Numbered from the stretch's first letter, positions 53,204 through 63,344 are shown. The stretch is 64,000 nt of DNA from Sinanaerobacter sp. ZZT-01 (GCF_035621135.1 NZ_CP141728.1:1612001-1676000), one strand, 5' to 3'. Numbers and translations: made by a program. Notes: generated from the sequence alone by a model not told the origin.

Positions 53204-54748
53204 ATGGAAACATCTTATTTAGGAATCTTATCTCTTATACCGGTATTATTGACGATTGGTCTTGCAATTAAGACGAAGAATGTAATTTTATCTTTGGGAA
53301 TCGGAGTCTTTTCCGGTGTGTTGCTGCAGGTCGGAGGGAATCCTGTTACTGCAACGACAACAATGGTGGGTGACTATTTGTTTGCGCAGCTTCAGGACGG
53401 CTATAATGCCGGCATCATTATCCTGCTTGTTTTTATCGGAGGCTTTGTGACTCTAATTGAGCAGTCGGGAGGTGCGGAAGCCTTTGCAAGAAAGGTGGCC
53501 GGATTGGTGAATAATCGCTGCAAGGTGCAGGTTGCAGCATGGATTGGCGGAATTTTAGTATTTTTTTCCGAGCTAGGGACACCGCTCATAGTAGGACCGG
53601 TATTTACACCTTTATTTGAAAAACTTCGGGTTTCAAAAGAAAAGCTGGCATGGATCATTGACACGACGGCTTCACCTGTCTGTATTTTGATTCCGTTTAT
53701 CGGCTGGGGCGTTTACTCAATGGGGTTGATTCAGGAAGAATTTGATGCACTGAAAATCACAGAAATTACAGACTGGACAGCATTTATTTCTGCGATTCCA
53801 TTTCAATTTTATCCGATTCTCTGCCTTTTGATTGTACCGTTGGTCGCTTTTTCAGGAAGGGAATTCAGCTTCATGGCAAAAGCGGAGCAAAATGCCCAGA
53901 AAGGCATTTTCAGCCAGCTAGATGAAGACGCATCAAAGGCGCCGATGATGCTGACAAATAACAACGTATCACCACTCGTGGTAATCATTCCGCTTTTGGT
54001 ATTGTTTGTAACGCTCTTTGGGATTTTAGCACCATTAGGATTTCCTGTAAAGCAGGTTCCCGGAAGTCAATTCCGGATTGCGTTAATCAGCGGATATTTC
54101 TATGGAGCGGTTACCATGATTTTGATGATGGCATGGTATAAGGTAAAGACAATTAAAGAAGGTATACGCATTTATTTTAAAGGCTACGGCAAGATGTTTG
54201 AATGCATTGTTATATTGATACTGGCTTGGTCTTTGAGTTCTGTTGGAAAAGCCATCGGAACTCCGGACTTCATCGTAAATATAGCAAAGGGAAACATTCC
54301 GAGCTGGAGCATTCCCGCCATTATCTTTATCGTAGGTGCTTTGATTTCTTTTGCGACGGGAACTTCATGGGGAACCTTTGCGATTATGATGCCAATTGCG
54401 ATTCCTATGGCATTTCATTTAGGAGCACCTTTATATGTTTCTATAGCAGCGGTATTATCTGGCGGACTCTTTGGAGACCATTGCTCTCCGATTTCCGACA
54501 CAACAATTTTGGCAGCAACAGGTTCCAACTGTTCGCTCTTGGATCACGTGAAGACACAGTTCCCTTACGCACTTCTTTGTGCATCGGTTTCTATTGCAGG
54601 GTATGTGGTTGCGGGATTCTTTGAGAGTGTGATTGTTACAGGCGCTTGTATGGCAGCGATGGTTGTTGTTTATGTTTTAGCGGCAAAGATATGGGGCATT
54701 AAGATTGAAAACCTGGCATTAACAGATATAGAAAAAATGAATAAATAA
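53204..54748 (+). CDS. NhaC family Na+/H+ (or substrate/H+) antiporter
   Basis: A 514-residue membrane protein with about twelve hydrophobic segments. NhaC features: FSELGTPLIVGPVFTPLFEK, IDTTASPVCILIPFIGWGVY, FATGTSWGTFAIMMPIAIP and SGGLFGDHCSPISDTTILAA. ATG 53204 follows AAAGGAGGAA; ATG 53156 overlaps the -12 promoter element and cannot be used from it. NhaC relatives include MleN (malate-H+/lactate-Na+) and amino-acid exchangers. As the first gene of a catabolic sigma-54 operon it may import the lyase substrate. Confidence 0.9.
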   Translation: METSYLGILSLIPVLLTIGLAIKTKNVILSLGIGVFSGVLLQVGGNPVTATTTMVGDYLFAQLQDGYNAGIIILLVFIGGFVTLIEQSGGAEAFARKVAGLVNNRCKVQVAAWIGGILVFFSELGTPLIVGPVFTPLFEKLRVSKEKLAWIIDTTASPVCILIPFIGWGVYSMGLIQEEFDALKITEITDWTAFISAIPFQFYPILCLLIVPLVAFSGREFSFMAKAEQNAQKGIFSQLDEDASKAPMMLTNNNVSPLVVIIPLLVLFVTLFGILAPLGFPVKQVPGSQFRIALISGYFYGAVTMILMMAWYKVKTIKEGIRIYFKGYGKMFECIVILILAWSLSSVGKAIGTPDFIVNIAKGNIPSWSIPAIIFIVGALISFATGTSWGTFAIMMPIAIPMAFHLGAPLYVSIAAVLSGGLFGDHCSPISDTTILAATGSNCSLLDHVKTQFPYALLCASVSIAGYVVAGFFESVIVTGACMAAMVVVYVLAAKIWGIKIENLALTDIEKMNK

Positions 54749-54777
54749 GACATAGGAAAAAGAAAGGAAACGAACAA

Positions 54778-56160
54778 ATGGCAAATTTATGGGGTGGAAG
54801 ATTTGAAAAAGGAATGGATGAAATTGTAGAAAAATTCAATGCATCCATAGAATTTGATGAACGCTTGTATGCCTGTGACATTCAAGGCAGCATTGCGCAT
54901 GTGACTATGCTGGCAGAACAAGGAATTGTAAGCATAGAAGAAAAAGAACAGATTATTAAAGGGCTTGAAAGCATTAGAGAGCGTATTGCAAAAGGAGAGC
55001 TGACCTTTACAGTTAAAAATGAAGACATTCATATGGCGGTGGAAAGTACTTTGATCTCCGAACTTGGAGAGGTTGGAAAAAAACTTCATACAGCAAGAAG
55101 CAGAAATGACCAGGTCGCAGTTGACACAAGGCTGTATTTGAAAGAAGAAATAAAAGAAATTATTGAAAATTTGATTTATATGGAAAAGGTACTTTTAGAG
55201 AAAGCGGAAAGCTATGCAGATAAGATAATGATTGGCTTTACACATATGCAACATGCGCAGCCGGTTACAGTCGGATTTCATTTTATGGCTTATTTTCAGA
55301 TGTTCAAAAGAGATATTCAACGCTTGCAGGATACGTATGAACGTATGGATTACTGTCCGCTGGGAGCGTGTGCACTTGCAGGTACTACGATTCCGACTGA
55401 TCGTCACAGAACTGCGGAAATATTAGGATTTCAAGGACCGACACAAAATGCGATGGACAGCGTAAGTGACAGAGACTACATCATTGAATTTTTAAGTGAT
55501 GCATCCATTTCAATGATGCACATCAGCCGCTTTGCAGAAGAATTTGTATGGTGGAATTCACAAGAGTTCAGTTATATCGCCATAGATGACAGCTTCTGTA
55601 CCGGAAGCAGCATTATGCCGCAGAAGAAGAATCCGGATATGGCAGAGCTTCTTCGTGGTAAAGTAGGGCGTGTTTATGGGCATCTAATGCAGATGCTGAC
55701 CGTATTAAAAGGGACACCGCTCGCTTATAACAAAGATTTTCAAGAAGATAAAGAAGGCTTATTTGATACCATCGATACGTGGAAGGCATCTTTGCGAATC
55801 TTTGCAAAGATGATAGAAAAAACGGAATTTCGCATGGATGTAATTGAAAAACATCTAAGCAAGGGCTTCTTGAATGCGACGGATTTAGCAGAACACTTTG
55901 TGAAACTGGGTATTCCATTCCGTGAAGCACATGAGATTGTAGGAAAAATGGTAAAATACTGTGAGCATCACGAGAATGATTTTGTTGATTTAACCGATGA
56001 GGACTTAAAAGAGATTGATGAACGCCTTTCACTTGCGAAGATGCCAGATCTAAGTATAGAGGGCTGTGTCAATGCGAGAGTGTCTTTTGGCGGAACCGCA
56101 CCAACTGAAGTTCGCCGCCAAATTCAGGAAGAAGAAGATTGGTTGAATACGTTGGCATAA
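54778..56160 (+). CDS. argH: Argininosuccinate lyase or related C-N lyase
   Basis: A 460-residue aspartase/fumarase-superfamily enzyme with all argininosuccinate lyase signatures: LWGGRFEKGMDEIVEKFNAS, HTARSRNDQVAVD, the catalytic region GFTHMQHAQPVTVG, and the flexible Ser loop GSSIMPQKKNPDMAELLRGK. The reaction releases fumarate plus an amine (arginine in the classic case). No argG or other arginine gene is near. Instead fumarase and malic enzyme follow, which fits a catabolic role and leaves the real substrate open. Its last codons form the -35 of a downstream promoter. Confidence 0.9.
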   Translation: MANLWGGRFEKGMDEIVEKFNASIEFDERLYACDIQGSIAHVTMLAEQGIVSIEEKEQIIKGLESIRERIAKGELTFTVKNEDIHMAVESTLISELGEVGKKLHTARSRNDQVAVDTRLYLKEEIKEIIENLIYMEKVLLEKAESYADKIMIGFTHMQHAQPVTVGFHFMAYFQMFKRDIQRLQDTYERMDYCPLGACALAGTTIPTDRHRTAEILGFQGPTQNAMDSVSDRDYIIEFLSDASISMMHISRFAEEFVWWNSQEFSYIAIDDSFCTGSSIMPQKKNPDMAELLRGKVGRVYGHLMQMLTVLKGTPLAYNKDFQEDKEGLFDTIDTWKASLRIFAKMIEKTEFRMDVIEKHLSKGFLNATDLAEHFVKLGIPFREAHEIVGKMVKYCEHHENDFVDLTDEDLKEIDERLSLAKMPDLSIEGCVNARVSFGGTAPTEVRRQIQEEEDWLNTLA

Positions 56161-56184
56161 AATAAAAATTATGTTACAATCGGA
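56150..56184 (+). repeat. 35-bp repeat copy 2: lyase stop region with embedded sigma-A promoter
   Basis: Identical to 50804-50838. TTGGCA (56152-56157, codons for the last two residues), 17 bp, TACAAT (56175-56180). It could give sigma-54-independent expression of malic enzyme and fumarase. Confidence 0.85.
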
Positions 56185-56209
56185 ATATAGAAGAGAATAT
56201 GGTATTTTT

Positions 56210-56244
56210 CAATGGAAGGCTCTCTGAACCTTCCATTGTTTCTT
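56210..56244 (+). terminator. Hairpin between the lyase and malic enzyme genes
   Basis: Perfect 10-bp stem CAATGGAAGG (56210-56219) / CCTTCCATTG (56229-56238) followed by TTTCTT. A terminator or attenuator for both the operon and the internal promoter. Confidence 0.7.
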
Positions 56245-56279
56245 GGATATAGTTGGACAACAGATGGAGGGAACTTGAT

Positions 56280-57452
56280 ATGACACAAAAATCAGTTGCA
56301 TTGGAAAAACATTTGGAATGGAAGGGGAAGCTCGAAATCATAGCGAGGGCACCTATTAATACAAGAGAAGAATTAGCGATTGCTTATACACCTGGGGTTG
56401 CAGAGCCTTGCTTGGAAATTGCCAGAGATGAGAGTTTGGCGTATGATTATACGAGAAAAGGAAATTTGGTAGCAGTAATCACAGATGGAAGTGCCGTTTT
56501 AGGCTTGGGAGATATCGGACCGAGTGCAGGTATGCCGGTCATGGAAGGAAAGTGCGCTTTATTTAAACGCTTTGCAAATATTGATGCTTTCCCGATTTGT
56601 ATTGATTCAAAGGATCCGAAAACGATCATTGATACGGTGGTTGCTATATCGAAGAGCTTTGGCGGTATTAATCTGGAAGACATCTCCGCTCCTAGATGTT
56701 TTGAAATCGAGAAAGAACTGATTAAAAGATGTGATATTCCGGTATTTCATGATGACCAGCACGGCACGGCAATCATTACTTCAGCAGGACTTTTAAATGC
56801 GGTTCGCCTGACCGGAAAGAAGATGGGTGAACTTAAAATTGTCATCAGTGGTGCCGGTGCGGCCGGAATATCAATTGCACGATTATTTTTGCAAATGGAT
56901 TTCGGGGATGTAATTCTTTGCGGAAGCAAAGGCACGATTTATGAAAATGCCCCTTATAATAATGAGGCACAGCAGGAAATGGCGAAGATTACAAACAAAG
57001 AAAAATTGGTCGGCAGCTTAGCGGATGCGATGAAAGGTGCAGATGTACTGATCGGTGTTTCTAAGCCTGGAATTGTAACACGGGAGATGGTGCGTTCTAT
57101 GGCGGACAACCCAATTATTTTTGCGATGGCAAACCCAATACCGGAGATTATGCCGGATTTGGCAAGAGAAGCGGGGGCTGCTGTAGTTGGGACGGGAAGA
57201 AGTGACTTCCCAAATCAAGTAAACAATGTATTAGCGTTTCCTGGCATTTTTAAAGGCGTGTTATCGGTTCGATCCAGAGAAATCACTGACAGCATGAAAG
57301 AGGCGGCTGCAAGAGCCATTGCCGGTGTGATTGATGAAAAAGAATTGACGGCCGATTACGTACTTCCGGATGCTTTTGACGAAAATGTAGTTAAGGCCGT
57401 TGCAGATGCCGTTGCAGCAGAAGCAGTTCGCCTGGGTCTGAATCGAAGATAG
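56280..57452 (+). CDS. NAD(P)-dependent malic enzyme
   Basis: A 390-residue short-form malic enzyme that decarboxylates malate to pyruvate. Motifs: [29 protein letters not shown], the metal/substrate block [15 protein letters not shown] and the NAD loop [21 protein letters not shown] 56280 follows GGAGGGA; ATG 56253 lacks a site. With fumarase after it and a fumarate-releasing lyase before it, a fumarate-malate-pyruvate route is complete. Confidence 0.95.
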   Translation: MTQKSVALEKHLEWKGKLEIIARAPINTREELAIAYTPGVAEPCLEIARDESLAYDYTRKGNLVAVITDGSAVLGLGDIGPSAGMPVMEGKCALFKRFANIDAFPICIDSKDPKTIIDTVVAISKSFGGINLEDISAPRCFEIEKELIKRCDIPVFHDDQHGTAIITSAGLLNAVRLTGKKMGELKIVISGAGAAGISIARLFLQMDFGDVILCGSKGTIYENAPYNNEAQQEMAKITNKEKLVGSLADAMKGADVLIGVSKPGIVTREMVRSMADNPIIFAMANPIPEIMPDLAREAGAAVVGTGRSDFPNQVNNVLAFPGIFKGVLSVRSREITDSMKEAAARAIAGVIDEKELTADYVLPDAFDENVVKAVADAVAAEAVRLGLNRR

Positions 57453-57483
57453 TAGGTTAAGAAAGTTGCATAGGAGGAACGGA

Positions 57484-58875
57484 ATGGAATATCGAATTGA
57501 ACATGATACCATGGGAGAAGTAAAGGTACCAGCGGATAAATATTGGGGAGCGCAGACACAGCGGAGTTTTGAAAACTTTAAAATCGGAGGCGAAAGAATG
57601 CCGACCGAGATAATAAGGGCTTTTGGCGTCTTAAAAAAAGCTGCGGCGCTTACGAACTGCAAGCTTGGAACATTAGATGAAAAAAGGGCAAACGCAATCT
57701 CTGCAGTGTGCGATGAGATCATAAAAGGAAAATTGGATGAACAGTTTCCGTTGGTTGTTTGGCAGACCGGGAGCGGGACTCAGTCTAACATGAATGTAAA
57801 TGAAGTCGTTGCGAATCGGGGAAATGAAATTTTAGGGGAAACGCTCCTACACCCGAATGATCATGTCAATAAATCGCAAAGCTCTAACGATACGTTCCCG
57901 ACGGCGATGCATATAGCAGCACTTATGGAATTGGAAAATGATTTGTTGCCGGCGATCTGGCAGCTGGAAGAAACATTTCGTGAACTGTCAGATAAATATA
58001 GCAGCATAATTAAAACAGGAAGAACGCATCTGCAGGATGCGACGCCGCTGACACTTGGTCAAGAAATCAGCGCATGGCAGGAGATGCTTGCAAAGTGTGC
58101 AGATATGATTATGAACTCCGAACAAGGCTTAAAAGAGCTGGCCTTAGGAGGAACGGCAGTCGGTACCGGATTAAACGCGCCGGAGAAATTCGGTGCATTG
58201 GTTGCAGAAGAAATTTCAAAGCTTACAGAAAAAGAATTTGAAACGGCACCAAATAAATTCCACGCTCTGACCAGCAAGGATGCGTTGGTGTATGCACATG
58301 GAGCTTTAAAAGCGTTGGCATGTAACTTAATGAAAATTGCAAATGATGTACGCTGGCTGGCCAGTGGGCCGCGCTGCGGCATTGGTGAAATCTGTATTCC
58401 AGAGAACGAACCGGGAAGTTCGATCATGCCCGGAAAAGTAAATCCGACACAGTGTGAAGCGATGACGATGGCCTGTGTACAGGTAATGGCAAATGATGTG
58501 GCGATTGGAATGGGCGCGTCGCAGGGAAATTTTCAGCTTAATGTGTTTATGCCTATGATGATTTATAATTTTTTACAGTCAGTCCGGCTTCTTACAACCG
58601 CATTGGTTTCTTTTCGTATCCATTGTGCGGTCGGTATTGTTCCAAATGAGGAAAGGATTAAAGAGAATTTAGACCGTTCTTTGATGCTGGTAACGGCGTT
58701 GAATCCGCATATCGGATATGAAAATGCAGCGAAGGTTGCAAAGACTGCACACAAAGAGGGAATTACACTCAGGGAAGCAGCCGTTAAGCTAGGGTTGTTA
58801 ACTGCAGAAGCATTTGATAAGGCAGTGGTTCCGGCCAATATGGTAAAGACAATTGAATGCGATTCGTCAATATAG
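57484..58875 (+). CDS. fumC: Class II fumarate hydratase
   Basis: A 463-residue oxygen-stable fumarase. [20 protein letters not shown], the catalytic His region [17 protein letters not shown], and the fumarase-type Ser loop [17 protein letters not shown] (aspartases have PAKVNPV). ATG 57484 is behind AGGAGG. It hydrates fumarate to malate. The next gene starts 23 bp before its stop. Confidence 0.95.
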   Translation: MEYRIEHDTMGEVKVPADKYWGAQTQRSFENFKIGGERMPTEIIRAFGVLKKAAALTNCKLGTLDEKRANAISAVCDEIIKGKLDEQFPLVVWQTGSGTQSNMNVNEVVANRGNEILGETLLHPNDHVNKSQSSNDTFPTAMHIAALMELENDLLPAIWQLEETFRELSDKYSSIIKTGRTHLQDATPLTLGQEISAWQEMLAKCADMIMNSEQGLKELALGGTAVGTGLNAPEKFGALVAEEISKLTEKEFETAPNKFHALTSKDALVYAHGALKALACNLMKIANDVRWLASGPRCGIGEICIPENEPGSSIMPGKVNPTQCEAMTMACVQVMANDVAIGMGASQGNFQLNVFMPMMIYNFLQSVRLLTTALVSFRIHCAVGIVPNEERIKENLDRSLMLVTALNPHIGYENAAKVAKTAHKEGITLREAAVKLGLLTAEAFDKAVVPANMVKTIECDSSI

Positions 58876-60133
58876 CGGGCTGCCTAAACCGATTTATTTG
58901 CTTTCTTTGGCACGCATGATTACAGCGATGGGGATGTTCATTTACCCATTTCTCTCATTGCTGCTGAATACACGGTTAGGTTATAATGAATTTCAAATCG
59001 GAAAAGTAATGCTTTACATAGCAGCGGCAAACATAATGGGAACCTTGCTTGCCGGAAAGCTGGCAGATCGATTTGGGAGAAAAAAAATTTATCTTTTTGC
59101 TCTGACCGGCTGTGTCGTTTCCTTGTTTTTTGGAGGCGTTGTCTGCGAAGAATTTTGGGTAGTGCCTGTGGTTGTAGTGGTTTACTTTTTTGTTAGTATG
59201 ACTATGCCTGTTCTTGCAGCGATGATTACAGATCTGTCAAATGTAAACAATCGGAGAGAATGCTTTTCTTTGTTGTACTTAAGCACCAACATTGGCATAT
59301 CTATGGGACCTTTGATTGCAGGGATGCTCTTTTACAATCATACGCCTTGGATTTTTTGGGGGCAGGGCATCAGCTGCTTCTTGACTGCATTGCTTGTGTT
59401 TTTTTTCATAAGTGATACGATGCCAATTGCAGAGGCAAGTTGTATCAATACAGAAAAAACCGAAAGTGAAACGATTTCGAACTTGGGAGAAGAAAAAAGA
59501 AGGGAAGCGGATCGAAGCTTATTTTTACTTTTGCTGGAGCGTCCTATTCTTTTCTGTTTTATTTTATGCCTGGCTGTACTGACTTTTTGTTATATTGAAA
59601 TAGACTTTATTCTGCCTTTGCAAGTAAAAGACATATTTGGAGTTGAGGTGGGTGCAAGATATTTTGGAATTATGAGTGCCTGTAATGGCATTGTGGTGGT
59701 GACCGTATCTCCGATTTTGGTATTTTTGACAAAGAAAAAAGAACCTCTGCTTAATATGTTTATAGCGGCATTGCTATATGCAGCAGGATTTGGATTTTAT
59801 GCGTTCACACAGTCGATTGTGTTGTATGTGATCTTGGTAGCTGTGTGGACTTCCGGAGAAATTTTAATTTCAACCTGTTCCGGTGAATACATAGCATCGC
59901 ATTCACCGGAGAGCCACAGGGCACGGTTTCAGTCTCTGTACGAATTTGCCAGAGGGATAGGAAAAGCATTTGGACCGCTGGCTTTCGGCCTGTTTCTTTT
60001 GGAACATAGTATGGAATCGGCATGGATCCTAATTGCGTTTTTGTGCATTTTAATGGCATTTGCATTATTTATACTTTACCGTGCAGAGGAAAACCGTAAG
60101 CGAAGTAAGAAAAACAGAAAATATTTCATATAA
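58853..60133 (+). CDS. Major facilitator superfamily transporter
   Basis: A 426-residue MFS protein with about twelve membrane segments in two halves, separated by a charged loop near residues 195-225. The MFS motif A is [15 protein letters not shown]. The TTG at 58853 overlaps fumC by 23 bp; no better start exists before the first membrane segment and no strong ribosome site is seen, so translation may be coupled. The substrate is unknown; position after fumC suggests a product or substrate exporter, but this is weak. Confidence 0.82.
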   Translation: MNAIRQYSGLPKPIYLLSLARMITAMGMFIYPFLSLLLNTRLGYNEFQIGKVMLYIAAANIMGTLLAGKLADRFGRKKIYLFALTGCVVSLFFGGVVCEEFWVVPVVVVVYFFVSMTMPVLAAMITDLSNVNNRRECFSLLYLSTNIGISMGPLIAGMLFYNHTPWIFWGQGISCFLTALLVFFFISDTMPIAEASCINTEKTESETISNLGEEKRREADRSLFLLLLERPILFCFILCLAVLTFCYIEIDFILPLQVKDIFGVEVGARYFGIMSACNGIVVVTVSPILVFLTKKKEPLLNMFIAALLYAAGFGFYAFTQSIVLYVILVAVWTSGEILISTCSGEYIASHSPESHRARFQSLYEFARGIGKAFGPLAFGLFLLEHSMESAWILIAFLCILMAFALFILYRAEENRKRSKKNRKYFI

Positions 60134-60274
60134 ATTATTATAGATATTTTTAATTCGATGTGATTAATTTAAAAGTACGCAATTGAGAATGTGGTTGTGA
60201 AATTATAGAACTATGATAAAATAAATGAAACGATAGATAATAAATAATACTTAATGAGAAATAGAGGAGACACA

Positions 60275-61105
60275 ATGAGCAAGGCGGATCAAATTTTTGT
60301 AGGGATGTGCAGCGATATTATTGAGAATGGATATTCTTCCGAGGGGCAAAATGTCCGTGCGGTTTGGGAGGATGGAACACCGGCGCATACAATAAAAAAA
60401 TTTGGAGTAGTAAATAGATATGATTTAGCGAAGGAATTTCCAGCGCTGACATTAAGACCTACACCAATGAAATCAGCAATTGATGAACTTCTTTGGATTT
60501 GGAGCAAAAAATCCAATCATGTCAGCGACCTAGCGAGTCACATTTGGGATGCTTGGGCAGATGAGGAGGGTTCCATTGGAAAAGCTTACGGATATCAGTT
60601 GTCAGTAAAACATAAATACAGTGAGGGAGAGATGGATCAGGTCGATCGCGTACTCTACGATTTAAAGCATAACCCATACAGCAGAAGAATCATGACAAAC
60701 ATTTATGTACATGAAGACTTGCATGAAATGAATTTATACCCATGTGCGTATAGTGTGACATTTAATGTAACGGATGGGCGTTTGAATGCAATTTTGAATC
60801 AGCGTTCACAGGATATTTTGGTGGCGAATAATTGGAATGTCGCGCAATATGCAATTTTGGTGCATATGCTTGCCCAGGTAAACGATTTTCAGGTTGGAGA
60901 ATTCGTACATGTTATTGCGGACGCTCACATCTATGATCGCCATATTCCTTTAGTAAAAGAATTGATTCAGCGTCCACAGCATCCTGCTCCTAAATTGAAA
61001 ATGAACCCAAATATAAAGAATTTTTATGATTTTACGGTGGATGACTTTATATTTGAAGGGTATGAGGCAGGTGCACAGATAAAAGGTATTCCGGTAGCGG
61101 TTTAA
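60275..61105 (+). CDS. thyA: Thymidylate synthase (phage phi3T / B. subtilis ThyA type)
   Basis: A 276-residue enzyme making dTMP from dUMP with methylene-THF. It has the features of the phi3T/B. subtilis ThyA branch: GTPAHTIKKFG, ELLWIWSKKSN, HIWDAWADEEGSIGKAYGYQ, and the C-terminus FYDFTVDDFIFEGYEAG. The active-site Cys is in YPCAYSVTF (most ThyA have PPCH), and the dUMP site reads NQRSQDILVANNWNVAQYA. ATG 60275 follows AGAGGAGA. Followed 17 bp later by folA, which recycles its dihydrofolate product. Confidence 0.92.
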   Translation: MSKADQIFVGMCSDIIENGYSSEGQNVRAVWEDGTPAHTIKKFGVVNRYDLAKEFPALTLRPTPMKSAIDELLWIWSKKSNHVSDLASHIWDAWADEEGSIGKAYGYQLSVKHKYSEGEMDQVDRVLYDLKHNPYSRRIMTNIYVHEDLHEMNLYPCAYSVTFNVTDGRLNAILNQRSQDILVANNWNVAQYAILVHMLAQVNDFQVGEFVHVIADAHIYDRHIPLVKELIQRPQHPAPKLKMNPNIKNFYDFTVDDFIFEGYEAGAQIKGIPVAV

Positions 61106-61122
61106 ATGGAAGGAGATATGGG

Positions 61123-61629
61123 ATGAAGGCAATTGTGGTAGTGGATCAAAACTGGGCGATTGGAAAAGATGGCGGGCTTTTGGCTCATCTTTGCGGAGAT
61201 TTGAAACATTTCAAAGAAATTACGATGGGAAGCACTGTGATTATGGGACGAGCGACCCTGCAATCTCTTCCGAAGCAACACCCGTTACCTGGCAGGAAAA
61301 ATATAGTGTTGACGGAAAATGTAAATTTGACAGAGGATTTTCTTCGGTGTGATTTTACGGTATGTGGCTCTATCGGTGCCCTGTTTACAGAGCTGATTGA
61401 AAATGGAGATATGGAAGATTCGTTTGTAATCGGTGGTGAAAAAATATACCGGCAGCTTTTGGAATATTGCACAGCAGTTTATGTCACAAAAATAGATTTT
61501 GCTTTTCCGGAGGCTGATAAGCATTTTCCAAATTTAGATGAACAATCGGAGTGGGATGTTGTAACAGATGAGGACCCAATTGAAGAAAACGGGTATTCTT
61601 ATCGTTTTATGGAGTATAGGAGAAAATAA
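61123..61629 (+). CDS. folA: Dihydrofolate reductase
   Basis: A 168-residue DHFR. VVDQNWAIGKDGGLLAHLCGDLKHF covers the N-terminal NADPH/folate site in two parts, then VIMGRATLQSLPKQHPLPGRKN and VIGGEKIYRQLLEYC. The usual N-W-x-I-G-x-x-G and the G-R-K-N motif are present. thyA-folA is the standard pair for dTMP synthesis. Ribosome site GGAAGGAGA. rlmB follows two bases after its stop. Confidence 0.95.
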   Translation: MKAIVVVDQNWAIGKDGGLLAHLCGDLKHFKEITMGSTVIMGRATLQSLPKQHPLPGRKNIVLTENVNLTEDFLRCDFTVCGSIGALFTELIENGDMEDSFVIGGEKIYRQLLEYCTAVYVTKIDFAFPEADKHFPNLDEQSEWDVVTDEDPIEENGYSYRFMEYRRK

Positions 61630-61631
61630 GC

Positions 61632-62396
61632 TTGGTGAAGCAGAATGAAAATGTGAATGCAAATTTGATAATTGGGAGGAATCCAATTATTGAAGCACTT
61701 AAAAATGGCCGCAAAATAGATAAAATAATCATGCAAAAAGATGGAGAAGGTTCCATTAAGAAGATTGCGGCAATGGCACGTGAACAGAAAGTTATGCTAC
61801 AATACGTTGATAAAGCGGCGTTAGATCGGATTGCAGGAGCCGGAAGTCATCAAGGGGTAGCTGCATATATTGCTGCATATGGGTATTATGAAATTGAGGA
61901 CATTCTAGAAATTGCCGTTAAAAAGGATGAAGAACCATTTTTGATTTTATTGGATGGCTTAGAAGATCCGCATAATCTAGGTGCAATTATGCGTACAGCA
62001 GATGCAGTTGGTGCGCATGGCATCGTTATCCCAAACCGCCGTTCGGTTTCGCTTACCGACACAGTGGCAAAAGCTTCGGCAGGAGCGATTGAATATGTGC
62101 CGGTCGCAAAAGTTTCTAATTTGGTGCAGACAATTGACAAATTAAAGAAAAAGGGTCTGTGGATTGCTGCTTGTGACATGAAAGGAGAGACCTTTTATGA
62201 AGCGAACTTGACAGGGGGCATTGCGATTGTTGTAGGGGGAGAAGGTCAAGGAGTGAGCCGTTTGGTTCGTGAAACTTGCGATTTTATACTTTCCATTCCA
62301 ATGAAAGGGAAGATTAGTTCTTTGAATGCATCGAATGCGGCTGCAGTATTGATGTATGAAGTAATGCGCCAAAGAATAAAAGCAAGGATTAAATGA
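61632..62396 (+). CDS. rlmB: 23S rRNA (guanosine-2'-O)-methyltransferase RlmB (TrmH/SpoU family)
   Basis: A 254-residue SPOUT methyltransferase. N-terminal substrate-binding domain (LIIGRNPIIEALKNGRKIDK), then SpoU motifs: LDGLEDPHNLGAIMRTADA (motif 1), VVGGEGQGVSRLV (motif 2) and IPMKGKISSLNASNAAAVLMYE (motif 3). TTG 61632 or GTG 61635 is the start; AGGAGA precedes both. In Bacillus it directly follows mrnC; here 13.8 kb separates them, while sigH still follows. Confidence 0.94.
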   Translation: MVKQNENVNANLIIGRNPIIEALKNGRKIDKIIMQKDGEGSIKKIAAMAREQKVMLQYVDKAALDRIAGAGSHQGVAAYIAAYGYYEIEDILEIAVKKDEEPFLILLDGLEDPHNLGAIMRTADAVGAHGIVIPNRRSVSLTDTVAKASAGAIEYVPVAKVSNLVQTIDKLKKKGLWIAACDMKGETFYEANLTGGIAIVVGGEGQGVSRLVRETCDFILSIPMKGKISSLNASNAAAVLMYEVMRQRIKARIK

Positions 62397-62429
62397 TTAG
62401 ATAGCAGATAGGGGAATGGGATTAAGAAT

Positions 62430-63110
62430 ATGAGCAAAGAAAATTTGGAACGTTTGGAAGAAAAGAAACTTCAAGAGGATGATACAAATGACTGGATGCC
62501 TTTTAGAGATCAGTACACAGAGGAAGAATTAGTCCAATTGGCGCAGAACGGCAATACGGATGCGGAAGAATATTTAATCCGAAAATATAAAGATGTTGTG
62601 AAAACCAAAGCGCATCTTTACTTTATGGCAGGCGCTGATCGCGAAGATGTTGCTCAAGAAGGGATGATCGGCATTTTTAAAGCGATACGCAGTTATAGAG
62701 CGGATAGAAAGGCTTCATTTCGTACCTTTGCTGAGCTTTGTATCAATCGTCAAATCATCACGGCAATTAAAAGAGCAAGCAGATTGAAGCATGCACCCTT
62801 AAACACTTCAATTTCTTTAAGTAAGCCGCTGTCAGAGGAAAATGGGAATAATACCTTGCAGGAGACCCTATTTTCCGATAGCAATTCAGATCCGGAGGCG
62901 AGACTACTTTTAAAAGAAGTTGTTGATTATATACATGGCAATGGGGCAGAATTGTTCAGCGAATTGGAATTAAAGGTATGGTATGAATATTTACAGGGAA
63001 GCAGTTACATACAAATTGCTGAACAAATGGGGAAAAATCCGAAAACAATTGATAACGCAATACAAAGAACAAAGAGAAAAATTGCAGCTTATTTTAGAAA
63101 CGGAAATTAA
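62430..63110 (+). CDS. sigH: RNA polymerase sigma-H factor
   Basis: A 226-residue sigma-70-family factor for the transition to sporulation. Region 2 (EEYLIRKYKDVVKTKAHLYF, AGADREDVAQEGMIGIFKAI, then FRTFAELCINRQIITAIKRA) and region 4 (LSELELKVWYEYLQGSSY-type helices, then GKNPKTIDNAIQRTKRKI). Position between rlmB and the tuf/secE/nusG region matches Bacillus and Clostridium. Confidence 0.93.
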   Translation: MSKENLERLEEKKLQEDDTNDWMPFRDQYTEEELVQLAQNGNTDAEEYLIRKYKDVVKTKAHLYFMAGADREDVAQEGMIGIFKAIRSYRADRKASFRTFAELCINRQIITAIKRASRLKHAPLNTSISLSKPLSEENGNNTLQETLFSDSNSDPEARLLLKEVVDYIHGNGAELFSELELKVWYEYLQGSSYIQIAEQMGKNPKTIDNAIQRTKRKIAAYFRNGN

Positions 63111-63129
63111 AAAGAAAACAGAAAAGAGG

Positions 63130-63159
63130 TTGACATTCATACCTAAACCATAGTAGAAT
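63130..63159 (+). promoter_or_regulatory. Sigma-A promoter of the tRNA-Thr / tuf unit
   Basis: TTGACA (63130-63135), 18 bp, TAGAAT (63154-63159), 37 bp before the tRNA. Confidence 0.75.
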
Positions 63160-63195
63160 ATGAAACGGTATAGGCGGCTTGTCTATATTTGATTT

Positions 63196-63271
63196 GCTGT
63201 TGTAGCTCAGTAGGTAGAGCACTTCCTTGGTAAGGAAGAGGTAGGCAGTTCGAACCTGCTCAACAGCTCCA
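63196..63271 (+). tRNA. tRNA-Thr (anticodon GGT)
   Basis: A 76-nt cloverleaf. Acceptor GCTGTTG (63196-63202) pairs with CAACAGC (63261-63267). The D arm is GCTC-GAGC; the anticodon stem CTTCC/GGAAG has loop TTGGTAA with anticodon GGT at 63229-63231; the T loop is TTCGAAC. Discriminator T and an encoded CCA (63269-63271). Reads ACC and ACU. Confidence 0.97.
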
Positions 63272-63344
63272 ATTTTACTAACAAATGAAATTAATTTATG
63301 AAAGATATTTGTGAAAGACGCAAGTAAAAGGGAGGAGTATTCAA

